This document shows, piece after piece, positions 44,217 through 53,122 of a stretch of 64,000 nt of DNA (position 1 is the first letter of the stretch; every line of letters begins with the position of its first letter). Source of the stretch: Tianweitania populi (GTDB lineage: Bacteria; Pseudomonadota; Alphaproteobacteria; Rhizobiales; Rhizobiaceae); the NCBI RefSeq assembly GCF_014652875.1, contig NZ_BMZQ01000002.1, positions 806,001 through 870,000 of the forward strand. Direction: 5' to 3'. The notes under the pieces were generated by a model. It was not told where the DNA came from, made no database searches, and saw only the letters and a list, made by a program, of their open reading frames with translations. Position numbers and translations under genes: made by a program.

Positions 44217-47200
44217 ATGCGCATTGGCCTTTCGGCACCCATGAATGTGGCTGATGCAGGGTATGGCTTGCGCGGTTTTGCCCGGCGGCAGGTTGCGCGT
44301 CTGGTTGGATTATCCCTGCTTGGTTTGACCGCGCTCGGCGTGGCGTCGCTGGCGACCTGGAACGTAGCCGATCCAAGCTTCAGCCATGCCACCGACAATC
44401 CCGTCACCAACGCGATCGGCTATCCCGGCGCTGTTTTCTCCGATCTCGCGACGCAGTTCTTCGGTCTGGCCGCACTGGCCGTTCTCGTGCCGCTTGCGAT
44501 CTGGGGCATGCTGTTGATGACGGGTCATCGCATCGATCGCAAGCCGACGCGTGCGGCGGTTTGGTTCCTCGGCGGGATGTTTGCGGCAGGTGTTGCCGGC
44601 TGCTTTGCACCCAACGCGACCTGGCCGCTGCCGACCGGCTTTGGCGGCGTGTTCGGCGACATCATGCTGAAGCTGCCGGCTCTCATGCTCGGTGCTTATC
44701 CGACGGGCTTGGTGGCAACGATCCTCAGCGTCATCCTCGCGATCCCCGCTTTGGCACTGCTCGCTTTTGGGTCGGGTCTGGTCGGCCGCCGCGCGCCGGT
44801 TGAAGACGATTTCGAGGATGAAGACGACCTTGCCGTTTCCGTGCAGTCGGTCGACGAGGAGGACGATCGCGACTCCGTTCTGATGGGCTTGATGACCCAC
44901 TGGTTCCTGTCGGCACAGGCGATGGTTCGTCGCTTGAAGGGCGGCAATGAGCGTCAGGTGCCGCAAAAGAGCAAGCTGCGCCAAGCCATGGTGCGGATCG
45001 ATCGCGACATGGACATGGAGGCGCATTATCCCGCGCCCAGTCAGCGTGTCGAGCCTGGCTTCGGCAGCCCCTACACCGCCGAAGAGCGCCATGAGGCCTT
45101 CGACCTGGACCGCATCGTAGGTGTGGCAAACCCCGTGCCTGCCGCTGCTCGCGCGGCCCCGAACATGCCTGTTGTTGAAGCCCCGATGCGCCGCCCGATC
45201 GTGGTGGAGCCGCCCGCGCAGCCGGTTCCGCAGCGTGTCGAACGCGTGGAACCCGATTGGTCGAACTGGACGCCGGTCAAGGAAAGTGCCAACGGCCATG
45301 TGCAGGCCTTCCGCTCCATGCCCGGCATGGTGCGTGGTGTGCGCCGCCCCGAGCCCGAACTCACGCAGCCGAACGAAATCCAGGCCGAGCCGGACTTTGC
45401 GCCCTTGCAGGATCTGACGCCGGACGTCGCTGACGATGACGCGCCCTTCGACATGCCGTTTGATGCACCCTACGAAGACAGCTACGCCGAACCTGTTGCA
45501 CCGCAGCCGGTGGCTTCCGTTGCCGCGATGCGCCAGCCGATCGATCGCCGTTCAGCTGAAACGCCGGACCAGCTGTTCGACGCGCCGGCAATGGCGCATG
45601 GCGAAGCGCAGGCACGGGGTATCCAGCGTACCGATGCCGCTGCTTCCTCTCGCGTGATCGAAGCGCCGTTGCCAAGCCGCGCCAAGATCGACGCTCCGGC
45701 CCCTGCACCGCGCCTCGTCGCCGCTTCTTCCCGTAGTTATGCCGCTAGCGGAGCGATGGATGACGGCTTCATCATGCCGGCGCTGGAGTTCCTGGCAGAG
45801 CCCAAAAATATCGGCCGCGATCCGACTTTGTCCAAGGATGCGCTGGAACAGAATGCGCGGCTGCTCGAAGGCGTGCTGGAAGACTTCGGTGTGAAGGGCG
45901 AGATTATTCATGTTCGTCCCGGCCCGGTGGTCACGCTCTACGAACTGGAACCGGCGCCGGGCATCAAGTCCAGCCGCGTTATCGGCCTGGCAGACGACAT
46001 CGCCCGCTCCATGAGCGCGATCGCTGCCCGCGTTGCCGTTGTTCCGGGCCGCAACGCAATCGGTATCGAGTTGCCGAATGCCCGCCGCGAAACCGTTTAT
46101 CTCCGCGAAATGCTGGCTTCGCAGGCCTTCGATGATTCGACGGCTAAGCTGGCGCTGGCGCTCGGCAAGACGATCAACGGCGATCCCGTCGTGGTTGATA
46201 TCGCCAAGATGCCACACGTGCTGGTGGCCGGCACCACCGGCTCGGGTAAGTCGGTCGCGATCAACACAATGGTGCTGTCGCTGCTTTACCGCATGAAGCC
46301 GGAACAGTGCCGTTTGATCATGATCGATCCGAAGATGGTCGAACTCTCGGTCTATGACGGCATTCCGCATCTGCTGACACCGGTCGTGACCGACCCGAAG
46401 AAGGCCGTCGTGGCGCTGAAGTGGTTGGTGCGGGAGATGGAAGACCGCTACCGCAAGATGGCCAAGGTCGGCGTGCGCAACATCGACGGCTTCAACCAGC
46501 GCGTGGCGCAGGCGACAGCCAAGGGCGAGGTCATCACGCGGACCGTGCAGACCGGTTTCGATCGCGAAACGGGCGAGGCAATCTATGAAAGCGAAGAGCT
46601 CGACCTGCAGCCCTTCCCCTTCATCGTGGTCATCATCGACGAAGTGGCTGATCTGATGATGGTGGCCGGCAAGGACATCGAAGGCGCGGTTCAGCGTCTC
46701 GGCCAGATGGCACGTGCTGCCGGCATCCATGTCGTGATGGCGACGCAGCGACCGTCGGTCGACGTCATCACCGGCACGATCAAGGCCAACTTCCCGACCC
46801 GCATGTCGTTCCAGGTGACTTCCAAGATCGACAGCCGCACCATTCTCGGCGAGATGGGCGCCGAGCAGCTGCTTGGCATGGGCGACATGCTCTATATGGC
46901 CGGCGGCGGTCGTATCCAGCGCGTTCACGGACCTTTCGTTTCGGATGACGAAGTGGAAAAGGTTGTGGCGCATCTCAAGCTTCAGGGCGTGCCGGATTAT
47001 CTCGACGCCATCACCGAAGATGACGAGGAAGAGGCGGAAGACGGCGCCTCGGGCAAGGGCGGACCTTCGGGCACCAGCAACCTCGAAGATTCCGAGGACC
47101 CATATGACCAGGCGGTTGCGGTGGTGCTGCGGGATGGGAAGGCGTCCACAAGCTACATCCAGCGCCGTCTCGGCATCGGCTACAACCGCGCGGCCTCGAT

Positions 47201-47294
47201 CATCGAGCGGATGGAAAAAGAGGGGATCGTTGGTCCCGCCAACCATGCGGGCAAGCGCGAAATCCTGGTGCCGACGGAAGACGACAAGTTCTAG
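44217..47294 (+). CDS. ftsK: DNA translocase FtsK
   Basis: A 1025-residue septal DNA pump that segregates the terminus region during division. N-terminal membrane domain with four helices (about 20-195), then a long Pro/Glu/Asp-rich linker (about 200-530). The motor follows: alpha domain, beta domain with Walker A TTGSGKS near residue 673, Walker [13 protein letters not shown], and the KOPS-reading winged-helix gamma domain at the C terminus ([19 protein letters not shown]). Probably preceded by a CtrA site. Upstream of lolA in the same direction. Confidence 0.97.
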   Translation: MRIGLSAPMNVADAGYGLRGFARRQVARLVGLSLLGLTALGVASLATWNVADPSFSHATDNPVTNAIGYPGAVFSDLATQFFGLAALAVLVPLAIWGMLLMTGHRIDRKPTRAAVWFLGGMFAAGVAGCFAPNATWPLPTGFGGVFGDIMLKLPALMLGAYPTGLVATILSVILAIPALALLAFGSGLVGRRAPVEDDFEDEDDLAVSVQSVDEEDDRDSVLMGLMTHWFLSAQAMVRRLKGGNERQVPQKSKLRQAMVRIDRDMDMEAHYPAPSQRVEPGFGSPYTAEERHEAFDLDRIVGVANPVPAAARAAPNMPVVEAPMRRPIVVEPPAQPVPQRVERVEPDWSNWTPVKESANGHVQAFRSMPGMVRGVRRPEPELTQPNEIQAEPDFAPLQDLTPDVADDDAPFDMPFDAPYEDSYAEPVAPQPVASVAAMRQPIDRRSAETPDQLFDAPAMAHGEAQARGIQRTDAAASSRVIEAPLPSRAKIDAPAPAPRLVAASSRSYAASGAMDDGFIMPALEFLAEPKNIGRDPTLSKDALEQNARLLEGVLEDFGVKGEIIHVRPGPVVTLYELEPAPGIKSSRVIGLADDIARSMSAIAARVAVVPGRNAIGIELPNARRETVYLREMLASQAFDDSTAKLALALGKTINGDPVVVDIAKMPHVLVAGTTGSGKSVAINTMVLSLLYRMKPEQCRLIMIDPKMVELSVYDGIPHLLTPVVTDPKKAVVALKWLVREMEDRYRKMAKVGVRNIDGFNQRVAQATAKGEVITRTVQTGFDRETGEAIYESEELDLQPFPFIVVIIDEVADLMMVAGKDIEGAVQRLGQMARAAGIHVVMATQRPSVDVITGTIKANFPTRMSFQVTSKIDSRTILGEMGAEQLLGMGDMLYMAGGGRIQRVHGPFVSDDEVEKVVAHLKLQGVPDYLDAITEDDEEEAEDGASGKGGPSGTSNLEDSEDPYDQAVAVVLRDGKASTSYIQRRLGIGYNRAASIIERMEKEGIVGPANHAGKREILVPTEDDKF

Positions 47295-47458
47295 CCGTAC
47301 GGCTTTGCCCGCGAACACATTGCAGCGAGTTGAAAAGGGCGTGTCTTGCGATGCGCCCTTTCTGCCATACCTGATGGCCATACTCTCGTGCTCACCGAAG
47401 CCAAATTTGAGCCGCACTGGTCCGCTACCCGGTGCGCTAAAGGATCAAGGAACCAAGA

Positions 47459-48127
47459 ATGCTGAAGCGTCTTCCGAACCGTTTTGACCGCCGCGACGTG
47501 ATGCGCCTGATGGGCGGAGCCGCCTTGGCCGTCACGATGTTCGGTGCTCTCGGGACCACCCATGCCGCTGCCCAGGACGCCGCCGTGGCGCAGCAGATCG
47601 CCGATCACTTCGGCAGGGTCAAAACCATGACCGGCGAGTTCGTGCAGTTCGGCCCGCGCGGCGAACAAACCGGCGGCAAGTTCTTTCTAGAGCGCCCCGG
47701 CAAGATCCGTTTCGATTACGAAGGCAAGAACGGCTACCGGGTGACGGCCGACGGTACCTCTGTCGTGATCGACAACAAAAAGATGCGCACGGCTGATCTT
47801 TATCCGCTCTCGAAGACACCGCTGAAGCTGCTGCTCGACAGCCGCATCGATTTGTCCGGCAACAAGGTCCAGCAGGTCAAGCAGGAGCCGGACATGACCA
47901 CGATCAAGCTCGCGGATCGCAGCGTGTTCGGCAATTCGACCATCACCATGATGTTCGATCCGACGTCCTATACGCTGAAGCAGTGGACGATAACCGACGC
48001 GCAGAACAAGGACACGACGGTGATGATCTTCAACACCAAGGAAGGTGTAGCGCTCGATCCCGGCGTGTTTACGATCGACTACAATCGCGTAAACCAGCTG
48101 AACGTGAAGGGTCCGAAGGACCGCTGA
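47459..48127 (+). CDS. lolA: Outer-membrane lipoprotein carrier protein LolA
   Basis: A 222-residue periplasmic chaperone that carries lipoproteins from the inner-membrane LolCDE to the outer membrane. An N-terminal signal peptide with an RR pair (FDRRDVMRLMGGAALAVTMFGALGTTHAAAQ) is visible, possibly Tat-type. The mature part starts with QQIADHFGRVKTMTGEFVQFGPRGEQTGGKFFLERPGKIRFDYE, the family core, and the C terminus has IFNTKEGVALDPGVFTID. ATG 47459. Terminated at 48149. Confidence 0.9.
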   Translation: MLKRLPNRFDRRDVMRLMGGAALAVTMFGALGTTHAAAQDAAVAQQIADHFGRVKTMTGEFVQFGPRGEQTGGKFFLERPGKIRFDYEGKNGYRVTADGTSVVIDNKKMRTADLYPLSKTPLKLLLDSRIDLSGNKVQQVKQEPDMTTIKLADRSVFGNSTITMMFDPTSYTLKQWTITDAQNKDTTVMIFNTKEGVALDPGVFTIDYNRVNQLNVKGPKDR

Positions 48128-48148
48128 TCCCGCCTGCGTTGCTCACCG

Positions 48149-48174
48149 AAAAGGTCGCTGCGGCGGCCTTTTTT
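48149..48174 (+). terminator. Rho-independent terminator after lolA
   Basis: Stem AAAAGGTCGC (48149-48158) with GCGGCCTTTT (48163-48172), one G-T wobble, tetraloop TGCG, followed by T residues. Confidence 0.8.
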
Positions 48175-48271
48175 GTTGGCTCGGCGCGCCGATGGAGCCG
48201 CCGGGGTTGTCACTCAAGGGAGAGGCTGGCAGGGTCGCGCCGCTTTCCACAACCAGTCTGATTGTTTTTTC

Positions 48272-49081
48272 ATGCCCTTCACGCTTGCCACCTGGAACAT
48301 CAACTCCGTGCGGCTGCGTATGCCGATTGTCGAACGCTTCCTGCAGACCTACCAGCCCGATGTCCTGTGCCTGCAGGAGATCAAGGTTCCCGACGAGTTG
48401 TTTCCAACCGAGGCCTTCCACGCGATCGGCTATGAGCACGTCACCTTCCATGGGCAGAAGGGCTATCATGGCGTCGCGACCGTCGCGAAGCACCGCATCG
48501 ACATCGAGGAAAAGCGCAACTTCTGCGACATGGGCGACACCCGCCATATGTCGACTCGCATCGATATCGCCGGCAAGTCCATCCTTCTGCACAATTTTTA
48601 TGTCCCGGCCGGCGGCGACGAGCCCAACCCTGAGACAAACCCGAAATTCCGCCACAAGCTCGACTTCGTAGAGGAAATGCGCTGCTTCAAGGCGCTGTCA
48701 TCAGACAACTCCGCGTCGATCCTGGTGGGCGATCTCAACATTGCACCGCTGGAAAACGACGTCTGGTCGCACAAGCAGATGCTGAAGATCGTCAGCCACA
48801 CGCCGGTGGAAACCGAGGCGTTTGAAGCCATGCGCCGTGCCGGCGAGTGGGAAGACCTGATGCGCCACCATGTTCCCGCCGACCAAAAGCTGTTCACCTG
48901 GTGGAGCTATCGCGCTGCGGATTGGGCTGCGTCCAATCGGGGCCGGCGGCTCGATCATGTCTGGGGTTCGGCCAACTTGGCGCCGCTGCTAACCGATATC
49001 GAAGTGGTGCGCGATGCGCGGGGCTGGGACCGTCCCTCCGATCATGTTCCGGTGATCGCGCGCTTCAACCTCGATGCCTGA
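48272..49081 (+). CDS. xthA: Exodeoxyribonuclease III
   Basis: A 269-residue AP endonuclease/3' exonuclease of base excision repair. ATWNINSVRLR at the N terminus, LQEIKV with the metal-binding Glu, VGDLNIAPLENDVW with the catalytic Asp and Asn, WWSYRAADWAASNRGRRLDHVW, and the final SDHVPVIA with the catalytic His are all present. The frame opens earlier, but ATG 48272 begins the family's MPFTLATWN. The GNAT gene overlaps its end by 8 bases. Confidence 0.95.
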   Translation: MPFTLATWNINSVRLRMPIVERFLQTYQPDVLCLQEIKVPDELFPTEAFHAIGYEHVTFHGQKGYHGVATVAKHRIDIEEKRNFCDMGDTRHMSTRIDIAGKSILLHNFYVPAGGDEPNPETNPKFRHKLDFVEEMRCFKALSSDNSASILVGDLNIAPLENDVWSHKQMLKIVSHTPVETEAFEAMRRAGEWEDLMRHHVPADQKLFTWWSYRAADWAASNRGRRLDHVWGSANLAPLLTDIEVVRDARGWDRPSDHVPVIARFNLDA

Positions 49082-49541
49082 ACCGGAAACGATCCGCATC
49101 GATGATCTGCGCGATCGTCCCGACCGCGTTCCCGATGTGGCGGACCGGATCTGGACGGCCTGGTGGCGCGATGCCGGCGTTTCGCTGGAAGACCTGACGG
49201 CTTTGGTGCACGACGGTCTCGGACCGTCTGTCGTGCCGTCTACCTTCGTAGCCCATCGCGGCGAGCGCTTTGCCGGCACGGCTTCGATCATCGCCCACGA
49301 CATGGATGCCCGGCCCAACTACTCACCCTGGGTGGCTGCGGTGTGGGTGGAAGCGGAGCATCGCGGCTGCGGCGTCGGCTCACGGCTGGTGCGCCACGTT
49401 TCCGACTTTGCCTTCGCGGCCGGGATCACCCGGCTGTATCTGTATTGCGAGCCTTCCAAAGCGTCGTTCTACGAGGGGCTTGGCTGGCTGCGGATCGAAG
49501 CGGATGTCGAGGGCAACGACATCTTTGTACTCGATGCCTGA
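49074..49541 (+). CDS. GNAT family N-acetyltransferase
   Basis: A 155-residue GNAT acetyltransferase. The acetyl-CoA pyrophosphate loop is VEAEHRGCGVGSRLVRHV (motif A), preceded by the PWVAAVWV strand and followed by the LYLYCEPSKASFYEGLGW motif B. The substrate is unknown. ATG 49074 overlaps the end of xthA by 8 bases, so it is translationally coupled to it. Convergent with the cNMP-binding gene. Confidence 0.88.
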   Translation: MPEPETIRIDDLRDRPDRVPDVADRIWTAWWRDAGVSLEDLTALVHDGLGPSVVPSTFVAHRGERFAGTASIIAHDMDARPNYSPWVAAVWVEAEHRGCGVGSRLVRHVSDFAFAAGITRLYLYCEPSKASFYEGLGWLRIEADVEGNDIFVLDA

Positions 49542-49547
49542 CGCCGC

Positions 49548-50003
49548 TTAATCCTCGAAGCGGTCGGCCAGCTGGGCGATGCGCGCAACCAGTTCCTGAA
49601 GCTCGGCGGAGATGCGGCTGTGGAGCAAAGCAGCGAGCTCCGGATATTCTTCGAGGATGCGGCGGAACAGGCGGCGGTTCAGCCGGATCAGCTCGACATC
49701 GGTGGCGGCAACCGCGCTGGTTGGGCGCGAGGTGTCGGCGATCAAAGCGAGTTCGCCGAGCAGGGTGTTGGAACCGAGGGTTTGCAGTTCGACGGCCGTG
49801 TCGCCGGTGCCATGCACGAGTTTGACCGTGCCGGATGTCACCACGAAGGCGCAATCGGCCGAATCACCTTCGGCATAGATCAGACGATCGGCGGCAACGG
49901 AGATGTTTTCGGCGCCGAATGCCAGGAGGCGGAGCTGTTCCTGGGCAAAGCCCTCGAACAGCGCTAGGCCGGCCAGAACCCGGATATCGTCATCCAGCGC
50001 CAT
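49548..50003 (-). CDS. Cyclic nucleotide-binding domain protein
   Basis: A 151-residue stand-alone cNMP-binding fold (about 5-120) without any DNA-binding domain. ENISVAADRLIYAEGDSADCAFVVTSGTVKLVH is the beta-roll and LGELALIADTSRPTSAVAATDVELIRL is the phosphate-binding cassette, in which the usual Arg-Ser/Thr pair appears as SRPTSA. A helical tail follows. It lies 79 bases after the OmpR-type regulator in the same direction; in Brucella a similar regulator (OtpR/CenR) is paired with such a gene, from memory. It may modulate the two-component pathway. Confidence 0.85.
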   Translation of the reverse strand: MALDDDIRVLAGLALFEGFAQEQLRLLAFGAENISVAADRLIYAEGDSADCAFVVTSGTVKLVHGTGDTAVELQTLGSNTLLGELALIADTSRPTSAVAATDVELIRLNRRLFRRILEEYPELAALLHSRISAELQELVARIAQLADRFED

Positions 50004-50082
50004 TCACAATTCAATCCCCGGCACAGGTTAATCCCCGGTGCCTGTTCCTCCCCCTCGTGGTCTTGGAAGGATTTCCAGAGGA

Positions 50083-50766
50083 TCACGGAACGAGCTTGTA
50101 CCCACCGCTTTCTGTCACAAGAATTTCGGCATTGGAAGGATCACGCTCGATCTTCTGGCGCAGACGATAGACATGCGTTTCCAGCGTGTGGGTGGTGACG
50201 CCCGAATTGTAGCCCCAGACCTCTTCCAGCAGGATGTCGCGGGTCACGACCTTCTGCTCGGCGCGGTAGAGATATTTGATGATCGAGGCTTCCTTTTCGG
50301 TCAGCCGGATCTTGCCACCCTTTTGGTCGAGCAGGAGCTTCTGGCTCGGCTTGAAGGTGTAGGGGCCGACGGTGAAGGTCGCGTCTTCGCTCTGCTCGTG
50401 CTGGCGCAGCTGGGCGCGGATGCGGGCCAGCAGCACGGCGAAGCGGAAGGGTTTCGTGACGTAATCGTTGGCGCCGGCTTCCAGACCCAGGATCGTGTCC
50501 GAATCGGTATCCTGGCCGGTCAGCATGATGATCGGCGCCTTGTAGCCGCCCTTGCGCAGGAGCTTGACGGCTTCGCGCCCGTCCATATCTGGCAGACCCA
50601 CATCCATGATGAGCAGATCAACCGTGCGGCCGCGCGCGGTGTTCACGCCCTTGGTGGCGGTCGGCTCCTGGATCACCTCGAACTCCTCATAGAGCCCGAG
50701 CTGCTCGGCCAGTGTGCTGCGCAGGTCGTCGTCGTCGTCGACAATGAGGATGGTGCGAGAAGTCAT
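50083..50766 (-). CDS. OmpR-family response regulator (CenR/OtpR-like)
   Basis: A 227-residue two-component regulator. Receiver domain (1-118): acidic pocket DDDDD at 10-14, phospho-acceptor Asp55 in LLIMDVGLPDMDG, and the TKPFRFAVLLARIRAQLRQ end. The C-terminal winged helix (about 130-227) has LTEKEASIIKYLYRAEQKVVTR then HTLETHVYRLRQKIERDP. The sequence resembles the CenR/OtpR envelope and cell-cycle regulator of rhizobia and Brucella, but I am not certain enough to assign that symbol. No histidine kinase is next to it. Divergent from the L,D-transpeptidase gene. Confidence 0.88.
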   Translation of the reverse strand: MTSRTILIVDDDDDLRSTLAEQLGLYEEFEVIQEPTATKGVNTARGRTVDLLIMDVGLPDMDGREAVKLLRKGGYKAPIIMLTGQDTDSDTILGLEAGANDYVTKPFRFAVLLARIRAQLRQHEQSEDATFTVGPYTFKPSQKLLLDQKGGKIRLTEKEASIIKYLYRAEQKVVTRDILLEEVWGYNSGVTTHTLETHVYRLRQKIERDPSNAEILVTESGGYKLVP

Positions 50767-50884
50767 CGATCAATCCATTGTTTCAAATCATCAAATGAGA
50801 AGCTTGACGATTTTGGCAATATGCTGAACCTCGCCATCAGCGATAGGCCGATCACGGCGATGTGTCCGATGGTGATGAGTTCCG

Positions 50885-51433
50885 GTGCAGGTGTCCAGGC
50901 AAAAACACAGCTTCATCAAGCGCATCACGGTTCGGCCGCGGCCAGGCAAGCCGACCCAAGGGCTGTTGGTGGCCGACGGTGTGGTATTTCCTTGCGCGCT
51001 CGGCCGCGGCGGCATCACGGCCAACAAGCGCGAAGGCGATGGCGGAACGCCGCTCGGGCCCATGCGGCTCTTGTCCGGCTATCTGCGCGACAACCGCTTC
51101 GCCCGTCGTAGCCGCCTGCCGCTTGCGCCCATCACCGCCGATCTCGGCTGGTGCGAAGTGCCGGATGACCGCAACTACAACCGCCCAGTCCGCATCCCCT
51201 ATGGCGCCAGCCACGAGTGCATGCGCCGCGACGATACGCTCTATGATGCCTGCATCGTGCTGGACTGGAACATCCGGCCGCGAAAGCGCGGACGCGGCAG
51301 CGCGATCTTCTTTCATCTGGCACGACCGGGTTTCACGCCGACACAGGGCTGTGTGGCGGTGACGCATGCGGTAATGGCGCGGTTGCTGCCGCGATTGTCG
51401 CGGGACACGGTGCTGGAGGTGAGGAGGGGGTGA
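50885..51433 (+). CDS. L,D-transpeptidase (YkuD family)
   Basis: A 182-residue YkuD-domain protein; such enzymes make 3-3 peptidoglycan cross-links or attach lipoproteins. The active site is IFFHLARPGFTPTQGCVAV with the catalytic Cys (about 158) and its His; the usual S/T-x-GC is TQGC here. It lacks an obvious signal peptide, with GTG 50885 followed by a basic N terminus, so export is uncertain. Families of this short type (DUF-like YkuD, YafK-like) often lack clear signals. It lies divergent from the envelope regulator gene at 50083, which may control it. Confidence 0.82.
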   Translation: MQVSRQKHSFIKRITVRPRPGKPTQGLLVADGVVFPCALGRGGITANKREGDGGTPLGPMRLLSGYLRDNRFARRSRLPLAPITADLGWCEVPDDRNYNRPVRIPYGASHECMRRDDTLYDACIVLDWNIRPRKRGRGSAIFFHLARPGFTPTQGCVAVTHAVMARLLPRLSRDTVLEVRRG

Positions 51434-51440
51434 AGGAGGG

Positions 51441-51475
51441 GAGTAGGTGAGTAGGTGAGTAGGTGAGTAGGTGAG
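51441..51475 (+). repeat. Tandem repeat of GAGTAGGT
   Basis: Four perfect copies of the 8-mer GAGTAGGT (51441-51472) followed by a partial GAG. It abuts the left inverted arm of the repeat element at 51475. Short tandem arrays like this can vary in copy number by slippage. Confidence 0.9.
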
Positions 51476-51678
51476 GTGCGTCCTTCGAGGCTCGCCTGGC
51501 ATGGATCCATAATGATCGTTCAGGCATGGATCCTCGGGTCAAGCCCGAGGATGACGACGTCATGGTGGCCTCTGCTTGACGACAGAGGAAGCACAGCGGT
51601 CCTCATCCTGAGGTGCGAGCCCACGCAGGTTCAAAGGCGTTCCGCCAAGCTATCCGGGCGAGCCTCGAAGGACGCACC
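51475..51678. mobile_element. MITE-like element with 22-base perfect inverted ends
   Basis: The left arm (51475-51496, reading inward GGTGCGTCCTTCG and on) and right arm (51657-51678) are exact reverse complements over 22 bases and enclose 160 bases without a gene. Size and structure fit a non-autonomous inverted-repeat element; related GCGTCCTTCGAGGC sequences are common intergenic repeats in rhizobia, from general knowledge. No target-site duplication is evident. Confidence 0.6.
51530..51552. repeat. REP-like hairpin
   Basis: ATCCTCGGG (51530-51538) and CCCGAGGAT (51544-51552) form a 9-bp perfect stem with loop TCAAG. A related sequence recurs at 52172. Two 11-base direct repeats GGCATGGATCC (51498-51508 and 51523-51533) flank its left side. 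Confidence 0.75.
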
Positions 51679-52171
51679 GCCCTGATGAAGCAGGCTTCTC
51701 ACAGCCGTCTGCTTGATTGTCAAAGACCACAGGGTTGCCGAAGTGGCTGCCTGTTCACAGGTTGGGCGCAGGCACGGCTTCTCGCCTTCCCGACCATGAA
51801 AGTTCGGGAAGCGGACGCAAAATCCCGCGCCTCTGATTGAATTTATGTACGGCGCGGAAATTTCGCGTCCGTCGGTGTTTTTGCCGCGAAACCGGTGGGC
51901 TGGTCGGATGGCTCTCCCCATGGGAAAGGTCCGAACCTGCACTGAACCGGTTCGTGGCCCGGGCTTGGGAAGGACTGGCTACCTCCAGATCACGCTACCG
52001 CAGCGCAACCAGCCCGGACACCGCCGCCCTCCTCTGATCCCCGGTGCGCACCAGAGTTCCCGACAAGGGCGATGGGGGGAGGATAGAGGGATAGGTCGGG
52101 GCGTGGACAAAAAAGATGCCTCAAAGATGGCGTTCTCAGCAAGATCAGGGATTTAGCCGCACCCGTCCCAC

Positions 52172-52230
52172 TTCGTCATCCTCGGGTCTGCGCCTCCGCT
52201 TTCTCCGCGGTTCCGTCCAAGGATGACGAA
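52172..52230. repeat. Second REP-like palindrome
   Basis: Arms TTCGTCATCCT (52172-52182) and AGGATGACGAA (52220-52230) are perfect 11-base inverted repeats around a GC-rich 37-base centre. The left arm runs into TCGGG, like the hairpin at 51530, so both may belong to one dispersed repeat family. Confidence 0.7.
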
Positions 52231-52302
52231 GGGGATGTGACGGTCGAGCGCGCGGCCCTTTCCCCTTGTGAGGAGAAAAGGAAGTCACGCACCACGCGTT
52301 TG

Positions 52303-53043
52303 TCAGGTCAATTGGCCGCCGTCGACGTTGAGGATGGCGCCGGTGATGTGGCGGGCGGCGGGGGTGGCGAGGAAGGCGACGGCGGCGGCGACGTCTTGGG
52401 GGGTGCCGTAGCGGCCGAGCGGGATCAGGCTCTTCTGGAAGTCGGCGAAGGGTCCATCGGCCGGGTTCATGTCGGTATCGGTCGATCCCGGCTGAACGAG
52501 ATTGGCCGTGATGTCGCGGGGGCCAAGCTCGCGCGCAAGGCCGCGTGTGAAAGTCTGCAGCGCAGATTTGGTCATAAAATAGATGGTACCGGTATCGCCG
52601 ACGATGCGGTCGGCACCGCCTGAGCCAATGGTGATGATGCGTCCGCCTGCCGGAAGATGTTGCATGGCTGCTTGGGCCGTCAGGATCGCACCGCGCACAT
52701 TGATGGCGAAGAGTTCGTCGATGGTCTCGGCGCTCACATCCGCGATCGTTGAATAGGTTGCGATTGCCGCATTGTTGACGAGGATGTCGAGGCCGCCAAG
52801 AGCCTCTGCTGCATCGTCGACGGCACGCCGGATGGCTTTCGGATCCGCCGCATCGGCCTGGATCGCTGCCGCTTTTCGCCCCTCGGCCTCGATGGCTTGT
52901 TTGACCTCGGCAGCGCGTTCCGGCGACCGAGCGTAGGTGAAGGCCACGTCCGCGCCTTGCTCGGCGAGTGCCAAAGCGATCGCTGCACCGATGCCGCGGG
53001 ATCCGCCGGTGACCAGCGCCTTTTTGCCGTTGAGTTGGTTCAT
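52303..53043 (-). CDS. SDR family oxidoreductase
   Basis: A 246-residue classical short-chain dehydrogenase/reductase. Cofactor motif ALVTGGSRGIGAAIA near residue 8, NNAAI near 87, catalytic Ser in IITIGSGG, Tyr and Lys in YFMTKSAL (YxxxK), and the PG motif NLVQPGSTDTDM. The GGSRG plus a basic residue suggests NADPH use. The substrate is unknown. ATG 53043 was chosen because upstream codons of the open frame cover the intergenic operator. Divergent from the tetR-like gene, which probably represses it. Confidence 0.92.
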   Translation of the reverse strand: MNQLNGKKALVTGGSRGIGAAIALALAEQGADVAFTYARSPERAAEVKQAIEAEGRKAAAIQADAADPKAIRRAVDDAAEALGGLDILVNNAAIATYSTIADVSAETIDELFAINVRGAILTAQAAMQHLPAGGRIITIGSGGADRIVGDTGTIYFMTKSALQTFTRGLARELGPRDITANLVQPGSTDTDMNPADGPFADFQKSLIPLGRYGTPQDVAAAVAFLATPAARHITGAILNVDGGQLT

Positions 53044-53050
53044 TGGACTG

Positions 53051-53076
53051 CTTTCTGTATCGATCGATATAGAAAG
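53051..53076. promoter_or_regulatory. 26-base palindrome, probable TetR operator
   Basis: Half-sites CTTTCTGTATCGA (53051-53063) and TCGATATAGAAAG (53064-53076) are inverted repeats matching at 12 of 13 positions around a perfect TATCGATCGATA centre. It lies in the 79-base gap between the divergent SDR and tetR-like genes, 8 bases from the SDR start codon. Confidence 0.85.
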
Positions 53077-53122
53077 TTTAAGCAGCTTGCTGCACGTCGT
53101 CAATCCTATTATGTAGTGAGCA

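Larger units (their letters stand above)
51434..52302. other. 869-base gene-free, repeat-rich stretch
   Basis: No convincing gene lies here. From left to right it holds an 8-base tandem repeat (51441-51475), a 204-base element with perfect 22-base inverted ends (51475-51678), a hairpin block inside it (51530-51552), an unexplained 460-base part with several short inverted repeats such as CTTCCCGA/TCGGGAAG at 51786-51811, and a second repeat-type palindrome (52172-52230). A leftward open frame of 103 codons from 51942 to 51631 crosses the right end of the element and is probably not a gene. Confidence 0.8.

Noticed and set aside
45552-47417. 621-codon minus-strand frame opposite ftsK
   Set aside because: Shadow of the FtsK motor domain; no domain recognised.
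51441-51475. CRISPR-like array
   Set aside because: The units are 8 bases and contiguous, with no spacers and no cas genes, so it is a simple tandem repeat.
51631-51942. 103-codon minus-strand frame in the repeat-rich gap
   Set aside because: It runs across the right inverted arm of the MITE-like element, has no recognised domain and no clear RBS; kept only as part of the unexplained gap.
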